From NCBI RefSeq assembly GCF_008312935.1, contig NZ_VSZO01000079.1, forward strand, positions 186,001 through 250,000: a stretch of 64,000 nucleotides of DNA, in the 5' to 3' direction. Source of the stretch: Roseiconus lacunae. Its GTDB lineage: Bacteria; Planctomycetota; Planctomycetia; Pirellulales; Pirellulaceae. Shown here in pieces: positions 53,527-62,477 of the stretch (the stretch's first letter is position 1; each line of letters starts with the position of its first letter). Below the pieces are notes generated by a model. It did not search any database, had not been told where the DNA came from, and saw only the letters and a list, made by a program, of their open reading frames with translations. The translations under genes were made by a program, and so were the position numbers.

Positions 53527-56500
53527 AGCGTTTGATCACGGCGCTTGCCGCTGTCGCGGCTTGTGTCAGTGCGTTGATGCTGGCCGCAATCTGTGACGCG
53601 TCCGAGTCGCAGTCATTGGATTATGCCACTGATGTCCGCCCGATTCTGGCGGACGCATGCTTCCACTGTCACGGACCAGACGAAGAATCCCGCGCCGCGG
53701 GATTGCGTTTGGATGATCCCGATGAAGCCTCGGCGGTGATCGATATTGACGATCCCGATGCAAGCGAACTGCTCAAACGGATCCTTGAAACCGACTCCGA
53801 TTTGAAGATGCCACCGCCGGATTCGGGGAAACAGCTCACTGAATCGCAAATTAAACTCTTACGAAAGTGGATCGAACAGGGAGCGGCGTTTCAATCGCAT
53901 TGGGCATTTACCGCGCCCGTTCGACCGACCCTCCCCATTGTCCGGCAAAGCAATTGGATCAAGAACGAAATTGATGCGTTTGTGTTGAAGCGGCTCGAGA
54001 GCGAAGGACTTTCGCCATCGCCGCCGGCGTCTACACAAACGTTGATTCGCCGACTCTCACTCGACTTGACCGGCTTGCCCCCCGAACCCGATTTCGTCCT
54101 TCGATGGACGTCAAGGCTCGATCAAGGTGGAGAACCGGCCTACGTCGAACTAGTCGAAACCCTGCTTAGTAGCCAACACTACGGCGAGCATTGGGGACGT
54201 CTGTGGCTCGACGCGGCGCGCTATGCCGATTCGGATGGCTATGAAAAAGACAAACCGCGACAAGCATGGTTTTACCGTGACTGGGTGATCGATTCGCTAA
54301 ACCGTGATCGCCCCTACGATGATTTTCTTATTCGACAAGTTGCCGGAGATCTCTTACCCGGGGCAACTCAAGATGATCATGTCGCGACGGGATTTTTGCG
54401 AAATTCGATGGTCAACGAAGAAGGCGGCGCCGATCCGGAGCAATTTCGGATGGAAGCGATGTTTGACCGCATGGACGCGATCGGTAAGTCGATCCTCGGT
54501 TTGACCATCCAGTGTAGCCAGTGTCACTCGCACAAGTACGACCCGATTACCCATGACGAATACTACGGGCTGTTCGCGTTTCTAAATAACACGCACGACG
54601 CGATCGTTCCCGTCTATACCGATTCTGAACAACATCAGCGTGACCGTGTTCTACAGCAAGTTGCGGACTTGCGAAAACAAGCCAAAGCTTCGATCAGCGA
54701 TTGGCAACCGCGGTTGATGCAGTGGGCCGAGGAAACTGCGAATCGACCTCAGCCAATTTGGAAAGCGATCGAGCTTGAGTTCCTCGACCAAACGTTGGGA
54801 GGATCGAAATTCCTGCACCAGGGTGACCAATCTTATCTGTGCCAAGGTTACGCGCCGACCAACTTCAATCCCCAAGGCACCGGATGCTTCGACGGGAAAC
54901 GCCTGACAGGGTTGCGTTTGGAGTTGCTCATGCATCCGAATCTCCCCAAGGGCGGTCCAGGACGGAGCGTGGACGGGACATGGGCACTCAGTGAAATCAC
55001 CGCCGAAGTGGTACTCTCGGGGCAGCCCGATCGATCGATCCCACTGAAGTTTGTCCGTGCCGTCGCGGATCGATCACCCGAACAAGCGGACCTCAAATCT
55101 CGCTATGACAATCGTAAGAAAACGAAACGAGTCACCGGGGGGATCGAATACGCAATCGACGGCGACGCGACGACGGCTTGGACTAACGAAGTCGATACGC
55201 CACAAAGTAACATTCCGCAAATCGCGTGGTTTGAACTCGCCGAACCGATTGAGATTCCCGAGGGGCAGCATGCCAGCCTGACGGTGCATCTCGCTCAGCG
55301 GCACGGCGGATGGAATAGTGATGACAACCAAACCTTCAATCTTGGTCGGTTCCGAGTTTCCGTGACCGGTGATTCGCTGCCGGATCGATCACCACTGCCA
55401 GTTGCGATCGCCGAAATCTTAGATCGCCCACGTCCACAATGGTCGGAGCACGACATCGACCGATTGTTGACACATTGGTTACCTTCCGTTGATGACGGTA
55501 AGGATTGGCACGAAAAGATCCAAGCGGCATGGCAAAGTCACCCCAATCCGATCACGCAGTTAACGCTGGCTAGTCGAAAACGACCTCGCCAAACCTCGCT
55601 TCTCGATCGTGGTGATTTCCTCAGTCCGAAACACGAGGTTCAACCGCATGTTCCGGAGTTTTTGCATGAGCTATCGCCTTCCGATGAGCCGCCACGATTG
55701 CAATTTGCCCGCTGGCTCGCTTCGCCGCATTCGCCCACGACCGCTCGGTCAATGGTGAATCGGATTTGGCAACGCTACTTTGCCGTCGGTATCGTGGAAA
55801 CCAGTGACGACTTGGGAACACAGGGCTCGCCACCCTCGCACCCGCTGTTGCTCGATTACTTGGCGACCGAGTTGATGGCGAATGGCTGGAGTTTGAAGTC
55901 GATTCATCGACTGATCGTGACCAGTGCGACATACCGGCAGTCGTCCGACGTCACCGAGCAGTTGCTGACGAAGGATCCACGAAATCGCTTACTCGCACGA
56001 GCGGCTCGTTTTCGGGTTCCCGCCGAAACCGTTCGCGACATCACGCTATCCGCGAGCGGGTTATTGCACCCGGTTGTTGGCGGACCGAGTGTCTATCCAC
56101 CCGCACCCGGGTTTTTGTTTCTTCCTCCGGTAAGCTATGGCCCCAAAGTTTGGAACGTCGAAACCGATCGTGATCGCTATCGCCGCGCCCTCTACACGTT
56201 TCGGTTTCGAAGCGTCCCGTATCCGATGTTGGAAAACTTTGACGCCGTACCCGGTAATCTGTCGTGCGTACGGCGCAGCGTCAGTAATACGCCGATGCAG
56301 GCACTGACTTCGCTTAATGAGCCGGTGTTCCTTGAATGCGCGATTGCTTTGGCGGCGAAAGTGATGCGTCAATGTGCCGACGGTGAAGGACTCGATCGTG
56401 GCAGAATCGAACTGGCGTTTCGGCGATGTCTTGCCCGGGCGCCCCGCGACGATGAACGCCGTGTGTTGGAAAGCTTTCTCCGACAGCAACGGGAGCGAAT

Positions 56501-56645
56501 ACAGTCCGGCGAGCTTTCCGCAGAGGACGTTTTGACTCCCGGCAAATTACTACAAACCGAAGGCTTGGACCGCAAAGAGCTGGCCACTTGGTCGCTGCTT
56601 TGTCGCGTCATCCTGAATCTCGACGAAACAATCACACGAGAGTAA
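53523..56645 (+). CDS. PSC1-DUF1549-DUF1553 planctomycete cytochrome-type protein
   Basis: 1040 residues with a signal peptide (LITALAAVAACVSALMLAAI). The Planctomycete-cytochrome-C-like domain begins with the heme motif CFHCH (Cys46, Cys49, His50). DUF1549 spans about 155-360 (EIDAFVLKRLESEGLSPSPP, YGEHWGRLWLDAARYADSDG) and ends in a second CSQCHSHKYDPITHDEYYGL motif. A concanavalin/discoidin-like insertion of about 200 residues holds AWTNEVDT and similar blocks. DUF1553 occupies about 720-1000 (TARSMVNRIWQRYFAVGIVE, VRRSVSNTPMQALTSLNEPV). This combination with a DUF1501 protein directly after it is typical of planctomycetes and of unclear function, perhaps linked to polysaccharide use or periplasmic electron transfer. 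Confidence 0.93.
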   Translation: MKRLITALAAVAACVSALMLAAICDASESQSLDYATDVRPILADACFHCHGPDEESRAAGLRLDDPDEASAVIDIDDPDASELLKRILETDSDLKMPPPDSGKQLTESQIKLLRKWIEQGAAFQSHWAFTAPVRPTLPIVRQSNWIKNEIDAFVLKRLESEGLSPSPPASTQTLIRRLSLDLTGLPPEPDFVLRWTSRLDQGGEPAYVELVETLLSSQHYGEHWGRLWLDAARYADSDGYEKDKPRQAWFYRDWVIDSLNRDRPYDDFLIRQVAGDLLPGATQDDHVATGFLRNSMVNEEGGADPEQFRMEAMFDRMDAIGKSILGLTIQCSQCHSHKYDPITHDEYYGLFAFLNNTHDAIVPVYTDSEQHQRDRVLQQVADLRKQAKASISDWQPRLMQWAEETANRPQPIWKAIELEFLDQTLGGSKFLHQGDQSYLCQGYAPTNFNPQGTGCFDGKRLTGLRLELLMHPNLPKGGPGRSVDGTWALSEITAEVVLSGQPDRSIPLKFVRAVADRSPEQADLKSRYDNRKKTKRVTGGIEYAIDGDATTAWTNEVDTPQSNIPQIAWFELAEPIEIPEGQHASLTVHLAQRHGGWNSDDNQTFNLGRFRVSVTGDSLPDRSPLPVAIAEILDRPRPQWSEHDIDRLLTHWLPSVDDGKDWHEKIQAAWQSHPNPITQLTLASRKRPRQTSLLDRGDFLSPKHEVQPHVPEFLHELSPSDEPPRLQFARWLASPHSPTTARSMVNRIWQRYFAVGIVETSDDLGTQGSPPSHPLLLDYLATELMANGWSLKSIHRLIVTSATYRQSSDVTEQLLTKDPRNRLLARAARFRVPAETVRDITLSASGLLHPVVGGPSVYPPAPGFLFLPPVSYGPKVWNVETDRDRYRRALYTFRFRSVPYPMLENFDAVPGNLSCVRRSVSNTPMQALTSLNEPVFLECAIALAAKVMRQCADGEGLDRGRIELAFRRCLARAPRDDERRVLESFLRQQRERIQSGELSAEDVLTPGKLLQTEGLDRKELATWSLLCRVILNLDETITRE

Positions 56646-56648
56646 GCC

Positions 56649-58103
56649 ATGCATCAACAAGTCCAAACACTCCGAAAACGAATCGCCGAAAACATTTCCC
56701 GGCGGTGGTTCATGCGTGATTGCGGCGTCGGCTTAGGGGCGATCGCGGCGACCGACTTGCTTTGCGAATCGTCGGCGTCAAACCAAGCAAACGCGGCCTC
56801 GCTGCCGGCAGAACCTTTGGCGGCTCGCGCACCACACTTTCCGGCGAAAGTCAAAAACGTCATCTACTTGTTCATGGCAGGTGCACCAAGTCATCTGGAA
56901 CTGTTTGACAACAAGCCGCAACTCGCGAAGTTCGATGGGACGCTTCCGCCGGCAGAGTTGCTCAATGGTTATCGGGCAGCGTTTATCAACCCAAACTCGA
57001 AACTACTGGGGCCGAAATTCAAGTTCGATCGGTACGGCCAATGCGGGGCCGAGATCAGTGAAATTTTGCCGCACACCGCCTCCGTCGCTGATGAGTTAAC
57101 GATCGTCAAGTCGATGAAGACTGATGCGTTTAATCACGCACCCGCTCAGATCATGATGAACACGGGCAGTCAGCTATTTGGTAAACCGAGTCTTGGGGCG
57201 TGGACGCTTTATGGCCTCGGCAGCGAATCGAAGGATCTGCCTGGCTTTGTGGTGTTCAGCAGTGGCGCGAAAGGCCCCAGCGGCGGAAACAGCAATTGGG
57301 GCAGCGGATTCCTGCCGACCGTTTACTCGGGTGTGCAGCTGAGGAGCGTTGGTGATCCCGTGCTGTATCTCTCGAATCCACCGGGGGTCGACTCGAGAGC
57401 GCAGCGCGATGCACTTGACGCGATCGGCAACCTCAATCGCCAACACCTTGCCGAAACCGGTGATCCCGAAATCGCGACGCGGATCAATTCATTCGAAATG
57501 GCATTTCGAATGCAAACCTCGGCCCCTGAATTGATGGACATCCGCAGTGAAACACAAGCAACTCTCGATCTGTACGGCGTCGATCCGGACAAGCCTTCTT
57601 TCGGCAAAAACTGTTTATTGGCGCGACGTTTGGTCGAACGGGGTGTGCGGTTTGTTCAATTGTTCCACGAAGCTTGGGACCAGCACGGAAACCTGGTCGG
57701 CGGATTGAAGAAGAACTGCAAAGACACCGACCGAGCGTGCGCGGCGTTGATTGAGGACCTGAAGCAACGCGGCATGCTGGACGAGACCCTGGTCATCTGG
57801 GGCGGTGAATTTGGCCGGACCCCGATGGTGCAAGGCGGAGGTGACGACGGTCGAGACCATCACCCTAATGCGTTCACGATGTGGATGGCCGGCGGCGGGA
57901 TGAAGGCTGGGACCACGTTCGGTCAAAGCGATGAATTCGGATTCAACGTGACCGAGGATGAGGTTCACGTTCGTGACCTGCATGCGACGATCCTGCACCA
58001 ACTCGGCTTTGATCATCGCCGTCTTAATTTCAAATTCCAAGGTCTCGACCAGCGATTGACCGGCGTCGAGCCGGCGCGAGTCGTTGGCGAAATCCTGGCC
58101 TAA
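56649..58103 (+). CDS. DUF1501 domain-containing protein
   Basis: 484 residues. A Tat-like N-terminus (RRWFMRDCGVGLGAIAATDL; only a loose Tat motif) suggests export. The DUF1501 fold is related to sulfatases/alkaline phosphatase: NVIYLFMAGAPSHLELFDNK, SMKTDAFNHAPAQIMMNTGS, FEMAFRMQTS, LLARRLVERGVRFVQLFHEA, then WGGEFGRTPMVQGGGDDGRD and HHPNAFTMWMAGGGMKAGTT are typical blocks with likely metal-binding His/Asp. It starts 3 bp after the PSC1 stop, so it forms an operon with it. The pair is very common in planctomycetes; the substrate is unknown. Confidence 0.94.
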   Translation: MHQQVQTLRKRIAENISRRWFMRDCGVGLGAIAATDLLCESSASNQANAASLPAEPLAARAPHFPAKVKNVIYLFMAGAPSHLELFDNKPQLAKFDGTLPPAELLNGYRAAFINPNSKLLGPKFKFDRYGQCGAEISEILPHTASVADELTIVKSMKTDAFNHAPAQIMMNTGSQLFGKPSLGAWTLYGLGSESKDLPGFVVFSSGAKGPSGGNSNWGSGFLPTVYSGVQLRSVGDPVLYLSNPPGVDSRAQRDALDAIGNLNRQHLAETGDPEIATRINSFEMAFRMQTSAPELMDIRSETQATLDLYGVDPDKPSFGKNCLLARRLVERGVRFVQLFHEAWDQHGNLVGGLKKNCKDTDRACAALIEDLKQRGMLDETLVIWGGEFGRTPMVQGGGDDGRDHHPNAFTMWMAGGGMKAGTTFGQSDEFGFNVTEDEVHVRDLHATILHQLGFDHRRLNFKFQGLDQRLTGVEPARVVGEILA

Positions 58104-58134
58104 GGTTTCTCATCATGCCGATTTTTTGAACGCC

Positions 58135-58156
58135 GTCGCTGGCTCGAGCCGGCGAC
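58135..58156. other. near-perfect 22 bp palindrome
   Basis: GTCGCTGGCTC followed by GAGCCGGCGAC: eleven-base arms with one mismatch, centred between the DUF1501 and DapA-family genes. It could be an operator or a hairpin; there is a T run just to its left (58121-58127), which would suit termination of minus-strand transcription only. Confidence 0.35.
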
Positions 58157-58205
58157 CACTTGGTGAACCTGTCCCTCCATTCGATCCAACTTGACCAACC
58201 GAACC

Positions 58206-59189
58206 ATGAGCGAACCGATCTCAGGGATCTTGACTCCCAACATCACCCCCGTCGATCAACAAGGCCGCGTCGATGAAGACACGCTCCGCGCCTACGTCGA
58301 CTGGCTGATCGAAAAGGGGGTCGATGGGTTGTATCCCAACGGTAGCACCGGGGAATTCGTCCGCTTCACGCCCGAGGAACGCCGCCGGATCGTGCAGGTG
58401 GTGACCGATCAAACCGCCGGCAGAGTTCCGATCCTAGCCGGCGCAGCCGAAGCGAATACCAAAGAAACGATCGATGCCTGTGAAGCTTATGGGGCGATGG
58501 GCGTCCGCGCGGTCGCGATCGTCGCACCGTTTTATTATCGACTTAGTGATCAAGGGGTTTATGCGTATTTTCGCGAGATCGCTGACACGGTCTCGGTCGA
58601 CGTCACGCTTTACAATATCCCCCTGTTTGCGTCACCGATTTCGGTAGACACCGTTGTCCGTTTGGCATCGGAATGCCCACGTGTTGTTGGGATCAAAGAC
58701 AGCTCCGGCGATTTGCCCAACATGATGCGGATGATCTCGCAAATCCGACCGATTCGCGAAGACTTCAGTTTCTTGACGGGCTGGGACGCCGCACTCGTTC
58801 CGATGCTGGTCGCCGGAGCTAACGGCGGGACCAATGCCACCAGCGGCGTTGTCCCCGAACTCACACGAGCGATCCACCGCACCGTCGTCGCCGGCGATAT
58901 CAAGCAAGCGATGAAGTTGCAGTACCAGTTGCTTCCACTGTTTGATGCGATGATCTCCATCGGCGAATTCCCCGAAGGTTTCCGAGCCGGCGCGAGGAGT
59001 CGCGGTTGGGATCTCGGTCCCGGCCGAGTGCCACTGTCGGAACAGCAAAAATCTGCGGTGGCCAACGCCCAGCGACAAATCGATGCCTTGTTGGGTGAGT
59101 ACGCCGACTCGCCTCGTGACACGATTGCGGTAGGAAACATTGAAAAAATCGTCGCGCAGGTTGTTTCGCAGCTGCGAGTTCAATCGTAA
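58206..59189 (+). CDS. dihydrodipicolinate synthase/N-acetylneuraminate lyase family protein
   Basis: 327 residues, a class I aldolase of the DapA family. The Schiff-base Lys164 lies in VVGIKDSSGD and the family Tyr136 in LYNIPLF. YPNGSTGEF corresponds to the GTTGE motif, here with Ser. The frame starts at a TTG (58191), but the ATG at 58206 is the better choice. The motif variations and the extended C-terminus suggest a sugar-acid or sialic-type aldolase or dehydratase rather than lysine-pathway DapA. It follows DUF1501 by about 100 bp and may be cotranscribed. Confidence 0.86.
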   Translation: MSEPISGILTPNITPVDQQGRVDEDTLRAYVDWLIEKGVDGLYPNGSTGEFVRFTPEERRRIVQVVTDQTAGRVPILAGAAEANTKETIDACEAYGAMGVRAVAIVAPFYYRLSDQGVYAYFREIADTVSVDVTLYNIPLFASPISVDTVVRLASECPRVVGIKDSSGDLPNMMRMISQIRPIREDFSFLTGWDAALVPMLVAGANGGTNATSGVVPELTRAIHRTVVAGDIKQAMKLQYQLLPLFDAMISIGEFPEGFRAGARSRGWDLGPGRVPLSEQQKSAVANAQRQIDALLGEYADSPRDTIAVGNIEKIVAQVVSQLRVQS

Positions 59190-59327
59190 CATCGCCAGTC
59201 TGTGATACCTCGGCTCACGGCCCCATTGTTCAGCCTCGCCCGATAAGTAGGTATACCGGCGTCGCGATTGGTTCCTGGTTGTCGGATTAGTACCTAGACG
59301 TTTTTTGCCTCGCACGATTGTCGTCGA

Positions 59328-60263
59328 ATGAGATCCGCGTTTCAGCAGCTTGCCCCTCAGCGCCGAACGTTCCTTGCGGTCGTCAGGTTGTTTTTGGCGG
59401 CTAGCCTATCGGGGTGGTCAATGACGCCCGGCGCACACGCGTGGGAGCCCAGCGACGATGTGGTTCGCGGCAATGCTTCGCTGGAGCTGCGTTTAAATGC
59501 GCTCAAGGAAAGCAGCGGGCTAGCATTCTCGCTGCGCGAGCCCAATTGTGTTTGGACGCACAACGATTCTGGTGGTCAAGCTCGTCTATTTGCGTTCGAT
59601 GATCAAGGTCGTTCCTGTGGCCGCGTGATCGTTAAAGGAATCAAAGCAAACGATTGGGAAGATATCGCATCGTTTGACGACGACGGTCCTCGGCTACTGA
59701 TCGCGGATGTTGGTGACAATGATCACCAGCGCAGCTCCGTTTCGCTGTATTTGCTCGACGAACCCAACCCACAAACCCATAGCCGCATTACCCCGTACGT
59801 GCATTTGGTTGTTCGCTATGCCAACGGGGCACAAAACTGCGAATCGGTTGCCGTCGATGTTAAGAACCGACGAATCTGGTTGCTCAGTAAATCCGGACTC
59901 GTCGCATCGTTGCACGAACTGGAACTTCCCAAACGAGAATCGATTACCCCGGCAGCAGATGACGCGGGGGAAGCGGTTCCGACGATCGAAGTAACAACGA
60001 CCCTTGTCCGTCGGGTCCCCGTGCCGCTGGCCACCGGAATGGATTTTTGTCCGCGAACTGGTGACTTGTGGATCTGCAGTTATCTCAATGCCTTTCATGT
60101 CAAGACAGACGCGGGACGAGATCTGCCGACCCGGTTTTCCAAGACGCCGGCCTTGGTCAATCTGCCAAAGCTAAAGCAAATCGAAGCGGTCGCGGTCGAT
60201 CGGTCAGGCCGAGTGTGGGTCTCCAGCGAAGGCTTCCCCACACAGATGCATCGTGTGAAATGA
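59328..60263 (+). CDS. exported protein, probably beta-propeller
   Basis: 311 residues with a signal peptide (FLAVVRLFLAASLSGWSMTP, then GAHAW). The body has repeated short strands with Asp/Trp turns (VWTHNDSGGQARLFAFDDQG, IKANDWEDIASFDDDGPRLL, IADVGDND, IEAVAVDRSGRVWVSSEGFP), a pattern suited to a six- or seven-bladed beta-propeller. No catalytic motif is seen, and I do not recognise a specific family. It overlaps the SpoU methyltransferase by 4 nt (ATGA). Confidence 0.75.
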   Translation: MRSAFQQLAPQRRTFLAVVRLFLAASLSGWSMTPGAHAWEPSDDVVRGNASLELRLNALKESSGLAFSLREPNCVWTHNDSGGQARLFAFDDQGRSCGRVIVKGIKANDWEDIASFDDDGPRLLIADVGDNDHQRSSVSLYLLDEPNPQTHSRITPYVHLVVRYANGAQNCESVAVDVKNRRIWLLSKSGLVASLHELELPKRESITPAADDAGEAVPTIEVTTTLVRRVPVPLATGMDFCPRTGDLWICSYLNAFHVKTDAGRDLPTRFSKTPALVNLPKLKQIEAVAVDRSGRVWVSSEGFPTQMHRVK

Positions 60264-61123
60264 GCTTGGACGAAATCGCCGTTCAGCGCTGTGAGAACCT
60301 CGATGACCCACGATTGGAAGATTACCGGTCGCTGAAGTTACCGCCGAGCGGACGCTATCGCGGACAAAAACATTTCGTGGTCGAGGGCCGCAAGCTCTGC
60401 GAACGCCTTCTGCTAAGCGACTTTCCCATCCGTTCGATGTTGGTCGAACGAGGGCTGGATCGGTCGACCATGCCCGCTCCCAGAACTCCGCTAACGATTT
60501 TCGAAATGAGCCGCGAGCAACTCGGCGAACTGGCGGGATTCGATTTCCACCGCGGTTGGCTTGCCAGTGCCCAGCGGCCAGCCGATCACGGTTTGGATCA
60601 GTTCCAGCCCGATGCCGTGTCGCTGGCGTTGGTGGGAATCAGCGATATGGAAAACGTGGGGAGCATGCTTCGTTCGGCAGCCGCATTCGGAATACGGCAA
60701 ATCGTCTTGGACCGACAAAGCGTGGATCCTTTCTCACGACGTGCGATGCGTGTCAGTATGGGCGCGGCGATGACGATGCGCTACTACCGTCTGCCTGAAG
60801 TGGTCGCTGGCATCAGGGAACTGCAGTCTCGGGGGACCGATTGTTTGGCCGCAACGTTGACCGATGATTCGGTCTCGATTGATCAATACCGGACTTGGTA
60901 CAAGCACGGAGATCGACCATGCGTCTTGGTCATGGGGAACGAAGGCAACGGTCTGCCGCTGGCGGTCCAACGAAATTGTCGCCACCGCATTCGTATTGCG
61001 ATGCGACCGACGATCGTTGGCGCCCCGTTGTTGGACAGTCTGAACGTTTCCGTCGCCGCGGCGATCCTGATGCATGACTTGACCCGAACGCGAAGTCCGA
61101 CGGAGTGCGATTCGCCGGACTAG
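60260..61123 (+). CDS. TrmH/SpoU-family RNA 2'-O-methyltransferase
   Basis: 287 residues from the ATG overlapping the upstream stop; 64 earlier in-frame residues were rejected as antisense to nothing and lying inside the neighbour. An N-terminal substrate-binding domain (about 30-100, HFVVEGRKLCERLL) precedes the SPOUT domain. Motif 1 is GISDMENVGSMLRSAAAFGI, motif 2 LVMGNEGNGLPLAV and motif 3 ISMA-like MRPTIVGAPLLDSLNVSVAA, which form the SAM-binding knot. It methylates a ribose in rRNA or tRNA using SAM. A palindrome copy lies 30 bp behind its stop. Confidence 0.92.
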   Translation: MSLDEIAVQRCENLDDPRLEDYRSLKLPPSGRYRGQKHFVVEGRKLCERLLLSDFPIRSMLVERGLDRSTMPAPRTPLTIFEMSREQLGELAGFDFHRGWLASAQRPADHGLDQFQPDAVSLALVGISDMENVGSMLRSAAAFGIRQIVLDRQSVDPFSRRAMRVSMGAAMTMRYYRLPEVVAGIRELQSRGTDCLAATLTDDSVSIDQYRTWYKHGDRPCVLVMGNEGNGLPLAVQRNCRHRIRIAMRPTIVGAPLLDSLNVSVAAAILMHDLTRTRSPTECDSPD

Positions 61124-61153
61124 TGTTCCGTCTAAATGAAATGCCCGGGTTCG

Positions 61154-61223
61154 AACCATCAGCTGACGGGCGATAGCCCCGATTGTCACACCATAACCAC
61201 GGCGAACGCCGTCGGCTAACACG
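61154..61223 (-). repeat. dispersed 70-80 bp palindrome, copy E
   Basis: ACCATCAGCTGACGGGCG then ATAGCCCCG on the left, ACCACGGCGAACGCCGTCGG then CTAACACG on the right. It is 30 bp behind the SpoU methyltransferase gene. Confidence 0.68.
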
Positions 61224-61319
61224 CTATGATGTAACAATACTCCGATAGGTGTTTAAGACAGAAAGTGACGCTCGGTCGCTTGGAATCCATGACTTGCTTC
61301 CTCTCAATCGTCCGACATC

Positions 61320-62081
61320 ATGCTGCTGCATTGCCTGGGAACCGCCGGCTACCACCCGAACGAGCAACGTCAGACAAGTTGCTATTTCATTCCCTCCGAG
61401 GGCATCGTCTTAGACGCGGGGACGGGCTTTTTTCGTCTGCGAGAACTGGTTGAAACACCGACCCTGGATATCTTGCTCAGTCACGCGCATTTAGACCACA
61501 TTGCCGGACTGACGTTTATACTCGATGTGCTTTACGATAAATCTGTTGAAAAGATTCGTATTTGGGGTGAACAAAAGAAACTCGATGCCATCCGCGAGCA
61601 TTTGTTTTCGTCACTCATCTTTCCGGTCGAACTCACCGCCCAGTGGTGCCCGATTGATGAACAAGCCGCGATTTCGATCGGATCGTGTGAGGTAACTTGG
61701 CGTCCTCAACCGCATCCCGGTTCAAGCGTTGGATATCGGTTGGAGTGGAGCGACGGCCCGACACTCGTCTACCTGACCGACACGACCGGGCAAACGGATG
61801 CAAAAGCGGACGCGTTCAATGCGTCGGCGGACTTGATGCTGCACGAATGCTACTTTCCCGACACGTTGCAAGAGCTTGCGAGAAAGACTGGGCATACGCA
61901 TTGCGGGCGGCTCGCCAAAATCGCACGGGCCGCGAATCCTAAGCATCTGCTACTCACCCATGTCAATCCGATCGACCCCAATCCCGAAGCGTTACTCGAC
62001 GACGTCGCTCAAAACCTGATCGATACGGACATCGAGGTGACGTTGGCCGAAGACCGAATGTCAATCGACTTTGGCCGGTAG
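61320..62081 (+). CDS. metallo-beta-lactamase-fold hydrolase (phosphodiesterase-like)
   Basis: 253 residues. The metal motif HxHxDH is at 55-60 (SHAHLDH), with GIVLDAGTGFFRLRE before it, DTTGQTDAKADAF for the bridging Asp, and a late LLLTHVNPID. HECYFPDTLQE and GHTHCGRLAKIARAA hold more metal ligands. The arrangement recalls RNase Z-like and phosphodiesterase members; the true substrate is unknown. It stands alone, between palindrome copy E and a terminator-like hairpin. Confidence 0.87.
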   Translation: MLLHCLGTAGYHPNEQRQTSCYFIPSEGIVLDAGTGFFRLRELVETPTLDILLSHAHLDHIAGLTFILDVLYDKSVEKIRIWGEQKKLDAIREHLFSSLIFPVELTAQWCPIDEQAAISIGSCEVTWRPQPHPGSSVGYRLEWSDGPTLVYLTDTTGQTDAKADAFNASADLMLHECYFPDTLQELARKTGHTHCGRLAKIARAANPKHLLLTHVNPIDPNPEALLDDVAQNLIDTDIEVTLAEDRMSIDFGR

Positions 62082-62477
62082 ACGATCGGCGGGTCGACGA
62101 TGGGATAACGGAATTAGCGAAGCATCTAGCGGTGCAGGATGCTGGCTTGATCTCGACACGAATGACCATCGGTTGCCCGCCGCTTCGCCCATCGGCGTTA
62201 CCAATCCGAATGGGGTTGACCTAGCCGGAGCGGTTTGCTTAGGGTTGCCAAAGGTGTGGTGCATTCCGTTTGATCTCGGAGTGCGATAGGAACGGCGGTC
62301 CAATGCTATCCGCCGTTTCTGACTGCAGGTCACGCATGGAACATTGCGTTGCGTCAAGTTGGGACAACTTTGGCGTTTGCGAAATCTACCCCGAAAATGC
62401 TGGCCTCCACGCCAATTTGTTGCCGATCACCATGGACGGTGTGCAATCACAATATTGGAACGAAAAAGGCCGCAAGG
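62082..62477. other. intergenic region with terminator-like hairpin
   Basis: About 400 bp without a convincing gene. A hairpin at 62291-62320 might end the MBL gene's transcript. A leading frame from 62349 into the following lipoprotein was judged not to be its real start. Confidence 0.45.
62291..62320 (+). terminator. terminator-like hairpin
   Basis: AACGGCGG, 11 nt loop, CCGCCGTT, then TCT. The perfect 8 bp GC-rich stem has only a short T tail, and lies 209 bp past the MBL stop. Confidence 0.4.

Noticed and set aside
60068-60259. 64-residue extension of the SpoU methyltransferase
   Set aside because: It lies wholly inside the upstream gene in another frame; the ATG overlapping that gene's stop is the natural start.
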